This document shows, one piece after another, positions 35,101-43,208 of a stretch of DNA of 64,000 nt. Origin of the DNA: Paenibacillus sp. LHD-38 (GTDB lineage: Bacteria; Bacillota; Bacilli; Paenibacillales; Paenibacillaceae); contig NZ_JAVIFU010000014.1 of assembly GCF_031157315.1 (NCBI RefSeq), positions 107,941 to 171,940 on the forward strand, written 5' to 3'. Each line of letters starts with the position of its first letter. Positions within the stretch are counted from its first letter, which is position 1. A program made the position numbers and the translations under genes. Below the pieces are notes generated by a model. That model was not told the origin of the DNA and did not search any database. It saw only the letters and a list, made by a program, of their open reading frames with translations.

Positions 35101-38100
35101 TAATCGGCTGCAGGTAAAGGTTTCTGGTGAAAATGTGAATTTCACACATCAAGCTTCTGATTTGTTTGCGACAATTAAGCTGAAGGTTGAAGGCTTCGTT
35201 CCAACAGATCAAACGGTTGCCATCCAGACCGATTATATTCAGGTCGAGGGCGGGAATATTGGCTACAATGTCCATGAAGCAGTGGCAAACGTAGGATTAA
35301 AAAAGCTGGATACAGGCGCCATTGCCAAAATTCCAGGGTACTCCAATCCGCTTATGGACCATAAATTAGGGGCAGACCCCTACGCCTTGGCTTATAATGG
35401 AAGGGTTTACATCTATATGTCAAGCGATGATTACGAATATGACAGCAACGGAAACGTGAAAGACAATTCGTTCAGCAATTTGAATAGAGTTTTCGTCATT
35501 TCTTCTGATGATATGGTCAACTGGACAGACCACGGTGCGATTCCGGTGGCGGGACCTGCCGGCATTGCCAAATGGGCAACGTTCTCTTGGGCGCCGGCAG
35601 CCGCAAATAAGCAAATAGACGGCAAGGATAAATTTTTTCTTTATTTTGCAAATGGTGCTGGAGGTATTGGGGTACTCACAGCGGATAGTCCGATCGGGCC
35701 GTGGACAGATCCGCTAGGAAAAGCACTGATTACGGGCAATACTCCTGGCGTTCCCGGCGTTGTATGGCTTTTTGACCCGGCCGTATTGGTTGACGATGAT
35801 GGAAAAGGTTATCTGTATTTCGGCGGAGGAATACCTGGCGGTAACAATCCGACGCAAGAGCAAGTTGCAAATCCTAGAACGGGCAGAGTCATGGAGTTAG
35901 GCGATGATATGGTCTCCACTGTTGGGGAAGCGGCTTTAATTGATGCTCCTTTCTTGTTTGAAGATTCGGGTATTCACAAGTATAACGGTAAATATTATTA
36001 CTCTTATTGTTCGAATTTCGCCGGTACGCATCCGGAAGGGACACCTCCTCCAGGTGAAATTGCTTACATGGTGAGCGATAACCCGATGGGGCCTTTCACT
36101 TATGTCTCGCCTATTTTGAAAAATCCATATGAATTCTTTGGCGTAGGCGGCAATAACCATCATGCGATTTTTGAATTTAATAACGAGTGGTATGCGGTAT
36201 ACCATGCCCAAACCGTCAGCAAAGCGCTTCTAGGTGACGGAAAGGGATACCGTTCTCCTCATATTAATAGGTTTGAGTTCTACGAAAATGGATTAATCAA
36301 GGATATCAAAGGTGATATGGAAGGTATTTCGCAGATTGCGGATCTTGATCCATATAAGAGAACTGAGTCTGAAACCATTGCATGGAATGGAGGCATTCTG
36401 ACCGAGAAATCAGGCGCGCCTGGCAGTCTGGTAGAAAGCGTTAATCTTCATGTCACGGATATTGATAATGGAGACTGGCTTGCCGTAGCAAACGCTGACT
36501 TCGGTGAAAAGGGAGCGGCATCATTCGAAGCCAATATTGCGGCTGCTGCAGGAGGTACAATCGAAATTCGCCTGGATAGTCCGATTGGCAAAGTGATTGG
36601 CACTCTTGACATAGCTGCTGCAGGCGGAGTGCAAGTATGGCAGCTGCTGCAAACAAACGTAGATCATGTCAAAGGGATTCACAATGTCTTCTTTATGTTT
36701 AAAGGAGCGGGTACTAGTAACTTATTTAATATGGATTATTGGAAGTTCACAGCTGTTGATCCGGGACCAGATGTAACTCCTGTACAATCCGTTAGTATCA
36801 CAAGTGAGGCGACAGGGGTTAAGGTGGGTGAAACATTAACGGTAGGCTCGACGATTAATCCATCCCAAGCAACAAACCCGATTTATCAGTGGACATCTAG
36901 CGGGAAGATTAGCATCGTTGGCGACAGCAACAAAGCTTCGGTTGCCATCAAGGGAGTTTCTGCCGGAACCGGCACGCTTACATTAACGGTTACTGCCGGC
37001 GGTTCGGAAAAGAAAGCCGAAATGGAATTCACGGTAACCTCTTCGAATAACGGCGGCGACGGTACACCGACTGCTCCGCCTGTTACCGGCAATACAGTCG
37101 TCGATATTCTTATCAACGGCAAAGCCGAAAGTGCGGGTACGGCTGTGAAATCCGAAAGGAATGGCCAAACGGTAACCACGATTGCAATTGACCAGATAAA
37201 ACTGGTTCAATGGCTTGCAGCGGAAGGAGATCAAGCAAGAATCACCATTCCGGTTAATAGCGAGTCCGATATCGTAGCCCTGAAGTTGAATGCCCAAATG
37301 GCCAAAGAGATGGAATCGAAGAAAGCAGTACTGGAAATACAAACGAATCGGGCAACGTATACCGTTCCTGCTCAGCAAATCGATAGCAGCGCAATTTCTA
37401 AGCAGTTCGGCGCATCGGTCGCTTTGAAGGACATGACGATCCAGATCGAAATCGCCGTACCGGATGCAGCAATGGCAGAATTGGTTGAGAATGAGGCAAT
37501 CAAAGGAGAATTTACATTGGTTGCGCCGCCAATTAACTTCACGGTTACAGCCCAACACGGTAACAAAATCATCGAAATTTCGAAGTTCAACGCTTATGTA
37601 GAGCGAATGATTGCGATTCCGGACGGCGTCGCTCCAAACAAGCTTACTACAGTCGTTGTGGTCGAACAGGATGGAACGGTACGCCATGTGCCGACAAAAA
37701 TCATCACTATTGAGGGCAAGCTTTATGCAAAGGTGAACAGCTTAACAAACAGCACATACGCTGTTATCTATCATCCGGTAGAGTTCTCGGATGTCGCTCA
37801 GCATTGGGCGAAGGATGCTGTAAATGATTTGGGTTCGCGGATGGTCATCACCGGTATCGGGAATGACCGGTTTAATCCGAGCGCAGATATTACACGTGCC
37901 GAGTTCGCAGCAATTGTCGTACGGGGATTAGGCTTGAAGCAGGAGAACGGTACAACGCCATTCCCGGATGTGAAAGCTAAGGATTGGTACAGCAGCGCCA
38001 TAGTGACAGCACAGTCGTACAATCTGATCAATGGCTTTGAAGATGGCACCTTCCGTCCTCAAGATAAGATTACGAGAGAACAGGCTATGGTTATCATTGC

Positions 38101-38344
38101 CAAAGCAATGACGATCACCGGCCTGAAGGCAAATCTTGAGAACCAGACAGCTGATGTTGTATTGCGCCCTTACAAAGATGCTGCAGATGCGTCAAGCTGG
38201 GCGAAGAAAGCAATCGCTGACAGCATTCAAGCAGAAATCGTATCAGGAAGAAGTGCTGCAGTGCTTGCGCCGAAAGCTTATATTACAAGAGCCGAAGTTG
38301 CTAAGATTGTACAACAGTTATTGCAAAAATCTGACTTAACTTAA
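32156..38344 (+). CDS. Giant SLH-anchored protein with two GH43 units and CBMs
   Basis: 2062 residues, AGAGGAGGAG before the ATG. Order: signal peptide (1-26, VYAQQ), GH43 propeller (33-330; ADVPDLNVIRVG, YHDMSLLFD, AEGTHIQKI), two tandem CBM4/9-like modules (381-538 and 541-698), the GH43 C-terminal sandwich (701-905), a cohesin-like beta-sandwich (908-1050), a second GH43 unit of another subfamily (1058-1400; LGADPYALAYNGR, WLFDPAVLVDDDG), a CBM6-like module (1405-1535), a BIG2-like domain (1540-1631), a spacer shared with the 20881 protein, and three SLH domains (1873-2062). Probably a cell-surface arabinoxylan-debranching enzyme. The first GH43 is split by the CBM pair. Cohesin-like call is tentative. 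Confidence 0.88.
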   Translation: MFKKSFSFLLALTLFLNLVPSTSVYAQQGESMFENPFIWADVPDLNVIRVGDAYYMSSTTMHMNPGVPIMKSYDLVNWEIVNYVYDILADNDEQALRNGKSNYGQGSWASSLRYHNGKFYVAFPSYDTGKTYIYQTEDIEKGPWTHSTFDGVYHDMSLLFDDDGRVYMVYGGGDIKAIELTSDATAIKPGGLDKIIIPNASLVAGPNVGLNAEGTHIQKINGSYYVFNITWPKDGMRTQIVHRADAIDGTYRGQVALRDAGIAQGGIVDSVDGKWYGMLFGDRGSVGRIPYLIPVTWEDGWPIFGVDGKVPQSMPIPVNGVTSKNLIVDSDEFYQRPERVGASHTVFGDTANIVSNPSFSSSQTAADPAAQTFAAANEGQEILVNGGFEAGQEPWTGHENATVTASTYDAYSGSSSLFISNRQATGAGPQHLITGKVKAGGVYEFSARVKYDGNSALPATKQFNFAIQDGDWTTIKVLGSATVNKGEWGTIEGTYTIPEEAVLNEPLIFIETVWTPQQDPTLDLMDFYVDDVSLRDVTPDSNLLVNGGFENGREPWSGHENAAVAVTADEAFSGSSSLYISNRQATGAGPQQSIAGKVKAGGVYKFSAKVKYDGDSTLPATKQFNFDIQDGDWTTIKVLGSGTVSKGEWGTIEGTYMIPDDAELHAPIIFMETPWTPEQDPVKDLMNFYVDDVSLEDVTPAGGLDKAKIGEYDYNGSNLSLVWQWNLNPDNRNWSLTERPGYLRLTTGRKSTNLLDARNTLTQRTFGPESSGSIAVDISQMKNGDYAGLAALQKEYGYVGVKMSGTSKSIVMVDGSSETAVEVASVPVNEEKVYFKIELDYKNQTDKAYFYYSLNGADWTAIGNTLQMHYTLPHFMGYRFALFNYATKTTGGSVDFDYFRVDDKMTGSNASATILNAELGDVTDVIGVQNMELEVPLKMDALPSGQYTSISASFNIPKYLSVTGVEFNSDNIVGDPSFTYADNRLQVKVSGENVNFTHQASDLFATIKLKVEGFVPTDQTVAIQTDYIQVEGGNIGYNVHEAVANVGLKKLDTGAIAKIPGYSNPLMDHKLGADPYALAYNGRVYIYMSSDDYEYDSNGNVKDNSFSNLNRVFVISSDDMVNWTDHGAIPVAGPAGIAKWATFSWAPAAANKQIDGKDKFFLYFANGAGGIGVLTADSPIGPWTDPLGKALITGNTPGVPGVVWLFDPAVLVDDDGKGYLYFGGGIPGGNNPTQEQVANPRTGRVMELGDDMVSTVGEAALIDAPFLFEDSGIHKYNGKYYYSYCSNFAGTHPEGTPPPGEIAYMVSDNPMGPFTYVSPILKNPYEFFGVGGNNHHAIFEFNNEWYAVYHAQTVSKALLGDGKGYRSPHINRFEFYENGLIKDIKGDMEGISQIADLDPYKRTESETIAWNGGILTEKSGAPGSLVESVNLHVTDIDNGDWLAVANADFGEKGAASFEANIAAAAGGTIEIRLDSPIGKVIGTLDIAAAGGVQVWQLLQTNVDHVKGIHNVFFMFKGAGTSNLFNMDYWKFTAVDPGPDVTPVQSVSITSEATGVKVGETLTVGSTINPSQATNPIYQWTSSGKISIVGDSNKASVAIKGVSAGTGTLTLTVTAGGSEKKAEMEFTVTSSNNGGDGTPTAPPVTGNTVVDILINGKAESAGTAVKSERNGQTVTTIAIDQIKLVQWLAAEGDQARITIPVNSESDIVALKLNAQMAKEMESKKAVLEIQTNRATYTVPAQQIDSSAISKQFGASVALKDMTIQIEIAVPDAAMAELVENEAIKGEFTLVAPPINFTVTAQHGNKIIEISKFNAYVERMIAIPDGVAPNKLTTVVVVEQDGTVRHVPTKIITIEGKLYAKVNSLTNSTYAVIYHPVEFSDVAQHWAKDAVNDLGSRMVITGIGNDRFNPSADITRAEFAAIVVRGLGLKQENGTTPFPDVKAKDWYSSAIVTAQSYNLINGFEDGTFRPQDKITREQAMVIIAKAMTITGLKANLENQTADVVLRPYKDAADASSWAKKAIADSIQAEIVSGRSAAVLAPKAYITRAEVAKIVQQLLQKSDLT
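33290..34255 (+). repeat. Tandem duplication encoding two CBM4/9-like modules
   Basis: Two units of about 480 bp (from about 33290 and 33776) encode closely similar modules, each beginning LLVNGGFE/ILVNGGFE-type sequence and ending with FYVDDVSL. Shared stretches such as SSSL, ISNRQATGAGPQ and TKQFNF show recent duplication. They interrupt the first GH43 unit of the 32156 protein. Confidence 0.8.
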
Positions 38345-38387
38345 CCAGATGAGCAGCAAATTGACAACCTAGAATAATGAGCGCTTC

Positions 38388-38442
38388 ATGTGCCCTATCC
38401 CTTAACTATCAGTTGATAACAGGGATAGGGCACATTTGTTTT
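38388..38442 (+). terminator. Intrinsic terminator after the giant SLH gene
   Basis: ATGTGCCCTATCCC (38388-38401) and GGGATAGGGCACAT (38422-38435) make a perfect 14-bp stem, followed by TTGTTTT. Confidence 0.9.
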
Positions 38443-38468
38443 CCGTACGAACGAACATGAATTTATAT

Positions 38469-38528
38469 AAAAAAAGGCATGTGAAATCAAGCAGAGTCAC
38501 AGGGTGACTCTGCTTGATTTGGCGTGCC
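38469..38528 (-). terminator. Terminator of the dehydrogenase gene (minus strand)
   Basis: A perfect 17-bp stem (38484-38500 with 38504-38520) around a 3-nt loop is extended by GGCATG/CGTGCC. On the minus strand seven T residues follow (38475-38469). Its size and perfection are unusual. Confidence 0.9.
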
Positions 38529-38594
38529 CGGCAAAGGTGTCATCTGCAGGAAAGCCTAGCATAGTGAAAAGGGAGCAGCCATCCAGCTCCTATA

Positions 38595-39656
38595 TTACTC
38601 TGCAGGAAGATTCGGATAGATCATGACTTTAATGCTAGTATCCTTCCGTGTACGTGCGGTCTCCACCGCTTCCTTGATATCCGTTAGCGAGTACCGGTGC
38701 GTGATGATGGACTCGATGTCTACGGAAGAATGCTGCAGGGCCTGGATAGCTGCCGGATAGGTATTCGCATACCTGAATACGCCATAGGCGTTGATCTCGC
38801 CGTCGATGAGGCTGGCCATATCCATTGGCACCTCATCTTTAGCTGGAAGCCCGACAAATACAATCCGGCCGCCTCGTTTGACCAGCTTCACCGTGTCTGC
38901 CATCGCTCTGGCATTTCCCGAAGATTCCACGACGAGCGTGATGCCGGCACCTCCGGTCAGCTCATCCAGTCTCTCCGCTACCTGATCTGCAGACGGGTCG
39001 AATACCGCCTTGAAGCCCATCTCAAGCGCAAGTTCCCGCCTATAAGCTACAGTATCCGTGCCGTAGATTTCGGTTATGCCGAACAATTTTGCCGCCTGTC
39101 CGGCCAACAGGCCGATCGGACCGAGTCCCGTGATAAGCAGGCGATCGAACGGCTTGGCTTCACCTCGCAGCATCGCATGGAATCCGACCGACAGCGGCTC
39201 GAGCAGCGCGCCTGCCTCAAAGCTCATCGAATCTGGCAGCTTGAACAGGTAGTCGCTCGGCATAACGATATATTCCGCCCAAGCCCCGTTCACGGGTGGA
39301 GTCGCTAGAAAGATAACATCGGGACATAGATTGTACCTTCCCGATTTGCAATATTCGCAGCGTCCGCATGTCACGCCAGGCTCCACTGCGACGCGGTCGC
39401 CTGGTGCTATATGCGTGACCGCTTTACCGACCTCTACGATCTCGCCCGCCAGCTCGTGGCCAAGCACAATCGGTTCCTTCACGATATAACGTCCAATTTG
39501 GCCATGCTCGTAGTAATGAATATCGGAACCGCACACGCCTATGCAGTGAACTTTAACCAATGCTTCGTTATCCCCGGGAATGGGGATAGCCACCTGCTTA
39601 ACCGCTATAGACAACGGTTTGTCCATAATTGCCGCATTCATCATACCTGACTTCAT
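38595..39656 (-). CDS. Zinc-dependent polyol dehydrogenase (sorbitol/xylitol dehydrogenase family)
   Basis: 353 residues. I start at ATG 39656, which has AAAGGAG 8-9 nt upstream, not at 39689. Medium-chain dehydrogenase: catalytic zinc ligands in GVCGSD and GHE, structural zinc cysteines in CGRCEYCKSGRYNLC, nucleotide fold GLGPIGLLAGQAAKLFG. The sequence sits in the sorbitol / L-arabinitol / xylitol dehydrogenase group, which fits pentose metabolism next to a xylan locus. Exact substrate cannot be read. Likely cotranscribed with the upstream Nif3-like gene, 49 nt away. Confidence 0.9.
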   Translation of the reverse strand: MKSGMMNAAIMDKPLSIAVKQVAIPIPGDNEALVKVHCIGVCGSDIHYYEHGQIGRYIVKEPIVLGHELAGEIVEVGKAVTHIAPGDRVAVEPGVTCGRCEYCKSGRYNLCPDVIFLATPPVNGAWAEYIVMPSDYLFKLPDSMSFEAGALLEPLSVGFHAMLRGEAKPFDRLLITGLGPIGLLAGQAAKLFGITEIYGTDTVAYRRELALEMGFKAVFDPSADQVAERLDELTGGAGITLVVESSGNARAMADTVKLVKRGGRIVFVGLPAKDEVPMDMASLIDGEINAYGVFRYANTYPAAIQALQHSSVDIESIITHRYSLTDIKEAVETARTRKDTSIKVMIYPNLPAE

Positions 39657-39705
39657 ATGCTTTCGCTCCTTTGGTTTTAAAAATTTCATGATTCCGGATT
39701 ATGGC

Positions 39706-40500
39706 TTAAACCATCTGAAACACCGGATTAACCGGTATAAAGTGAACGGGCAGGCTAGGATACGATTCCTGCAGCCGTTCTGCCAAATAACGCATGCCTG
39801 GCTCTTCGCTCTCGGCATGTCCCAGTACAAGCAGCGATTTCGGCAAGCCCTGATACGTTGAGTCCCTCGCATATTCGGGCGTTTCCCATTCAGGTCCCTC
39901 GCCCGCGATAATTAGGTCGAGCTTCTTCTCACGGAATAGTGGAATGGCGTTGACGCCTCCGCCTCTGTAGCCCACAAGAATTCCGATGCGGCTGCATGTC
40001 ATGTAAGGGTCGCCAGCGATCCGTACATAAGGTATGGAAAGCTGTGTTTTGATGTATTCCGCAATTTCTATGGCACGCATTTCAGGTAAACGAAGCACCG
40101 CCGCCGCAGGCAGCATTTCCTCCACGCAAGATTCCCACTTCAGGTTATGAAGCAAACCGGCCATGATGGTATCGGGCTCCATCCTATGGCAATAATCATG
40201 ATGACGATAGATAGCGAGGCCGGATTGCTGAAGAAGTTTTTCCTTGTTTTGAAAAATTGGATCTTCGTTCAAAAGCCCGTTCGAGATCCGATGGCTGTAG
40301 TAGGCGCCCTCATGGGAGATAAGTAAATTCACGCCCAAGGACAAAGCTTGTTCGATGACCTGCTGCGTTGCCATATGCGTCGTCGCGATCCCAAGTACTT
40401 CGGTTCCGGGATTGCCCGGCTCTAAACCATCGACCGTGTTCTCAATCGGATGGACGGAAGAGCGCAGTCGATCGATTACATTTTGAATCGTAATTCTCAT
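39706..40500 (-). CDS. Nif3-like dinuclear metal centre protein
   Basis: 264 residues, AAAGGAAT about 10 nt before the ATG. Nif3/YqfO-type features: TVDGLEPGNPGTEVLGIATT near the N-terminus, metal-site His in ISHEGAYYSH, GILVGYRGGG in the middle and LVLGHAESEEPGMRYLAERL near the end. The family forms toroidal hexamers with two metals and has no agreed function, though hydrolase or cyclohydrolase-like roles are suspected. It lacks the long insert found in YqfO. Pairing with a polyol dehydrogenase suggests a metabolic role here. Confidence 0.82.
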   Translation of the reverse strand: MRITIQNVIDRLRSSVHPIENTVDGLEPGNPGTEVLGIATTHMATQQVIEQALSLGVNLLISHEGAYYSHRISNGLLNEDPIFQNKEKLLQQSGLAIYRHHDYCHRMEPDTIMAGLLHNLKWESCVEEMLPAAAVLRLPEMRAIEIAEYIKTQLSIPYVRIAGDPYMTCSRIGILVGYRGGGVNAIPLFREKKLDLIIAGEGPEWETPEYARDSTYQGLPKSLLVLGHAESEEPGMRYLAERLQESYPSLPVHFIPVNPVFQMV

Positions 40501-40803
40501 GGATCCTATTCCTTTCTACGAGAGTTAATCCGTCCTCCTACACTTCGATGCCTAGAGGCATAATCCTTGTTTTCTTAGCGTCGGTATTAAATAATGGCGG
40601 TCAGTTTGTGGTTTTTTATTGTTTAGCGGAGCCCAACATGGAAGCCGAATCTTGGCTGGAATGTGCCGTATTTCAGTTGTGATATTGTTAATATGAAGAT
40701 TTTATAATAGCGAAAGCCGGTGCATTTTAGTATCTTTAATTATAATTGCTTTCATTAAAGAAAGTTACAGAGATAATGTTAAGTATTAGAGGGGGGTCTT
40801 GTG
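40501..40803. promoter_or_regulatory. Divergent intergenic region
   Basis: About 300 bp between the minus-strand Nif3-like gene and the plus-strand AraC gene. A consensus TATAAT lies at 40703-40708 on the plus strand, with no good -35 at 16-18 bp. No gene, terminator or repeat was seen. GGGGGG at 40790-40796 is the Shine-Dalgarno sequence for the AraC gene. Confidence 0.35.
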
Positions 40804-43014
40804 ATGAAAATTGGTAAACAAAGAAATGGCGGCACATTATTTACTCATCTGATTTTTTCATTCACATTAATGGCCGTTGTCTTGATCGGTCTTGTGGGCA
40901 GCTATCTATATGTTCAGGCTAATCGCTTAATGGTGGATGAGATTGCTAGAGACAGCCGGCAACGAATAGAGACATCGAGTGATTTTGTCGAAAATACGGT
41001 GCTCCAAAAATACGAGAACAGTGTCCGCAACCGTGCGATATCCACCTTGTCGTTAGAGAGCCAATCCATGTTGAACTATTTGCTGGATAGCAAGTGGGAA
41101 GGTAATGCGGGAGGGATATTAGCTTTTCGCAAGGATCTTGAAATTTTCAAAGTTGCAAATGAAGGCGTTTACAAAATAACTGCGTACTTCGAGAAAGGCA
41201 ATTATATCACTGATAATAGTCAGTTTTACTCGAAGCTGGACAATTCACCAGATGCCCCTTTCTTGAAAGAATCCCTTCCGTCAGGTTTAAACCGATGGAC
41301 GTACAGAACGTTATCTGATGGGACAGAAGTGTTGACTTATGCCATTGCCCTTCCATACGGTTCATTGTCGAAAACGTCGGCAGGAGCAATGTATATTGAC
41401 GTTAACTTAGAATATATCAATCAATTGGTATCGAGCACGATGAGCTCACCTATGGAAAAGTTGTACGCTTTTAATGAAGAGGGAAGCTCTATTATCCATT
41501 CGGGCCTAAATGACGAAGAGAGTCTTTCGATTGCGAAGCAGTGGCTGGAATCCGATGGGGGAGATAAGGATATCCATTATAATAAACGCGGCAAATACGT
41601 ATTGTCTTACATGTATGATCAGACCTCGAATAATAATTGGAAATATGTACTCATTCGGCCGATGAACACATTCGTATCCTCATCGGAGCAGTTGAAAGGA
41701 CAAATATTTAGCAGCTGCCTTCTCGTATTGTTAATCGGACTGCTATTTTCTTATTTGATTTCCAAACGCGTGTATGTTCCGATGAAGAAGCTTGTATCCA
41801 GCGTACGCAGCTTTTATCATCCGGGCTCAGCAAATTTTTCACAAAATGAGTATGCAATTATTGGAAGCACACTTTCTACGTTAGGTCAAAAAATCGAAAA
41901 TTTAGAATCCAAAGCTAAGGTAAATGAACTAAAAAACCTCGTATTAGGCGCAGGAATCGGCTCGGAGTATTACGATTATTTACCGCTGCAATGCCATTAC
42001 ATGATTAGCTATATCCGTATATTGGAAGGAGATTGCGAAGTCTTCAAAGCTTATTATGAAGAGCATGCTGCTTATAGTTATTATAAATTCGTAAGCTTAA
42101 ATGCACAGGAAGCGGCGATTATCTACTTCAGTGAGCTGAACATGACGAACGAAGAGTTGGAACAAACACTGCTGATCGAATTGAACCGCATGAAGAGCGT
42201 GACGGCCGAACAATTACGCTTTGGCGCTGCCATCGGTTCGCATGTTCAAGCTCCTGAAGAAATTCCTTTCTCGTATCAAAGCGCCTTACATGCGTATCGT
42301 TATCGGTTTTTTTATGGTTCGGAAGCTATTGTACGGCATTCGCAAATTCCGCCTAATCATCTAAAGCCGCACATCTTATCCTTTGATGTTTATAAAAATG
42401 CGTTGAAAGCGGGTAACGACGTTTCGATGAATCGGTTTATGGACGATTTCCAAAAGACAATGGAGAAAGGCGATATCCAATTGGAAACGGTTGAGCTAGG
42501 GCTTCTTCAATTAGTTACGGTGTTGTATCAGTCCGTTATTGAACTTGATCTGCAACAAATTGTTCCGCCTTCGAGCCTGTTCGATGAGTTGAAGAAGGAG
42601 ACGCTCACAGACACGCTTGAATCGATTCGGGGTTTATCCGCTCAAATTACGGCTCATGTTCAAGAGTCAGGCAATCATGCGCATACGGAAATCATTCATA
42701 AATTAAAAACGTTTATCGATGACAATATTCATGAGGATTTATCGCTTCATAAATTGTCAGAGGTCGCTTCGCTTGCGCCATCGTATATCTCTACCTTATT
42801 TGGAACAGTCATGAACGAATCATTTACTGAATATGTGACGCGGGTACGGCTTGAAAAGGCTGCTAATTTGCTAAGAGAGGATAAGAAGTTATCCGTCGCA
42901 GAAATTTCTGGACTTGTTGGTTACCGTAATCCGCAATATTTTCACAACAAATTCAAAACGCGTTACGGAGTTACGCCCGTTCAGTATCGAAACGTAGGCA
43001 ATACAAGCGCTTAG
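40804..43014 (+). CDS. AraC-family regulator with membrane-bound extracellular sensor
   Basis: 736 residues from ATG 40804 (about 7 nt after a GGGGG tract; the GTG at 40801 is less well spaced). Membrane helices at about 15-38 and 300-320 flank an extracellular region of about 260 residues resembling Cache-type sensors. A middle region of about 250 residues precedes an AraC double helix-turn-helix (about 635-732, VAEISGLVGYRNPQYFHNKFKTRYG). This one-component layout is common beside Lpl-type importers in Paenibacillus, and the importer follows at 43209. Likely senses an oligosaccharide outside the cell. Confidence 0.9.
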   Translation: MKIGKQRNGGTLFTHLIFSFTLMAVVLIGLVGSYLYVQANRLMVDEIARDSRQRIETSSDFVENTVLQKYENSVRNRAISTLSLESQSMLNYLLDSKWEGNAGGILAFRKDLEIFKVANEGVYKITAYFEKGNYITDNSQFYSKLDNSPDAPFLKESLPSGLNRWTYRTLSDGTEVLTYAIALPYGSLSKTSAGAMYIDVNLEYINQLVSSTMSSPMEKLYAFNEEGSSIIHSGLNDEESLSIAKQWLESDGGDKDIHYNKRGKYVLSYMYDQTSNNNWKYVLIRPMNTFVSSSEQLKGQIFSSCLLVLLIGLLFSYLISKRVYVPMKKLVSSVRSFYHPGSANFSQNEYAIIGSTLSTLGQKIENLESKAKVNELKNLVLGAGIGSEYYDYLPLQCHYMISYIRILEGDCEVFKAYYEEHAAYSYYKFVSLNAQEAAIIYFSELNMTNEELEQTLLIELNRMKSVTAEQLRFGAAIGSHVQAPEEIPFSYQSALHAYRYRFFYGSEAIVRHSQIPPNHLKPHILSFDVYKNALKAGNDVSMNRFMDDFQKTMEKGDIQLETVELGLLQLVTVLYQSVIELDLQQIVPPSSLFDELKKETLTDTLESIRGLSAQITAHVQESGNHAHTEIIHKLKTFIDDNIHEDLSLHKLSEVASLAPSYISTLFGTVMNESFTEYVTRVRLEKAANLLREDKKLSVAEISGLVGYRNPQYFHNKFKTRYGVTPVQYRNVGNTSA

Positions 43015-43033
43015 CGCTTAATAAATGGGGATG

Positions 43034-43064
43034 AAGCAATCGCGATGCGATTGCTTTTTCTTTT
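43034..43064 (+). terminator. Intrinsic terminator after the AraC gene
   Basis: AAGCAATCGC (43034-43043), 3-nt loop, GCGATTGCTT (43047-43056), then TTTCTTTT. Confidence 0.92.
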
Positions 43065-43125
43065 GTTCATAAAATCATATCCTTCATGCGAAGATCCTTT
43101 AGTGATTTTAATGAAATTGCAATAG

Positions 43126-43141
43126 AAAAAGCGCTTACAAT
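43126..43141 (+). promoter_or_regulatory. cre-like operator with overlapping -10
   Basis: AAAAAGCGCTTACA matches the reverse cre consensus WGNNWNCGNTTNCA except at one position. TACAAT (43136-43141) is a 5/6 match to a -10 box, with no recognisable -35. Fits a catabolite-repressed promoter that needs the adjacent AraC activator (inference). Confidence 0.5.
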
Positions 43142-43208
43142 GGCCTAATGTAAGGGGTGTTCAGACCAAGTCTCAACGCAAAATCGCATTTGGAAGGAGA
43201 AAACAACT

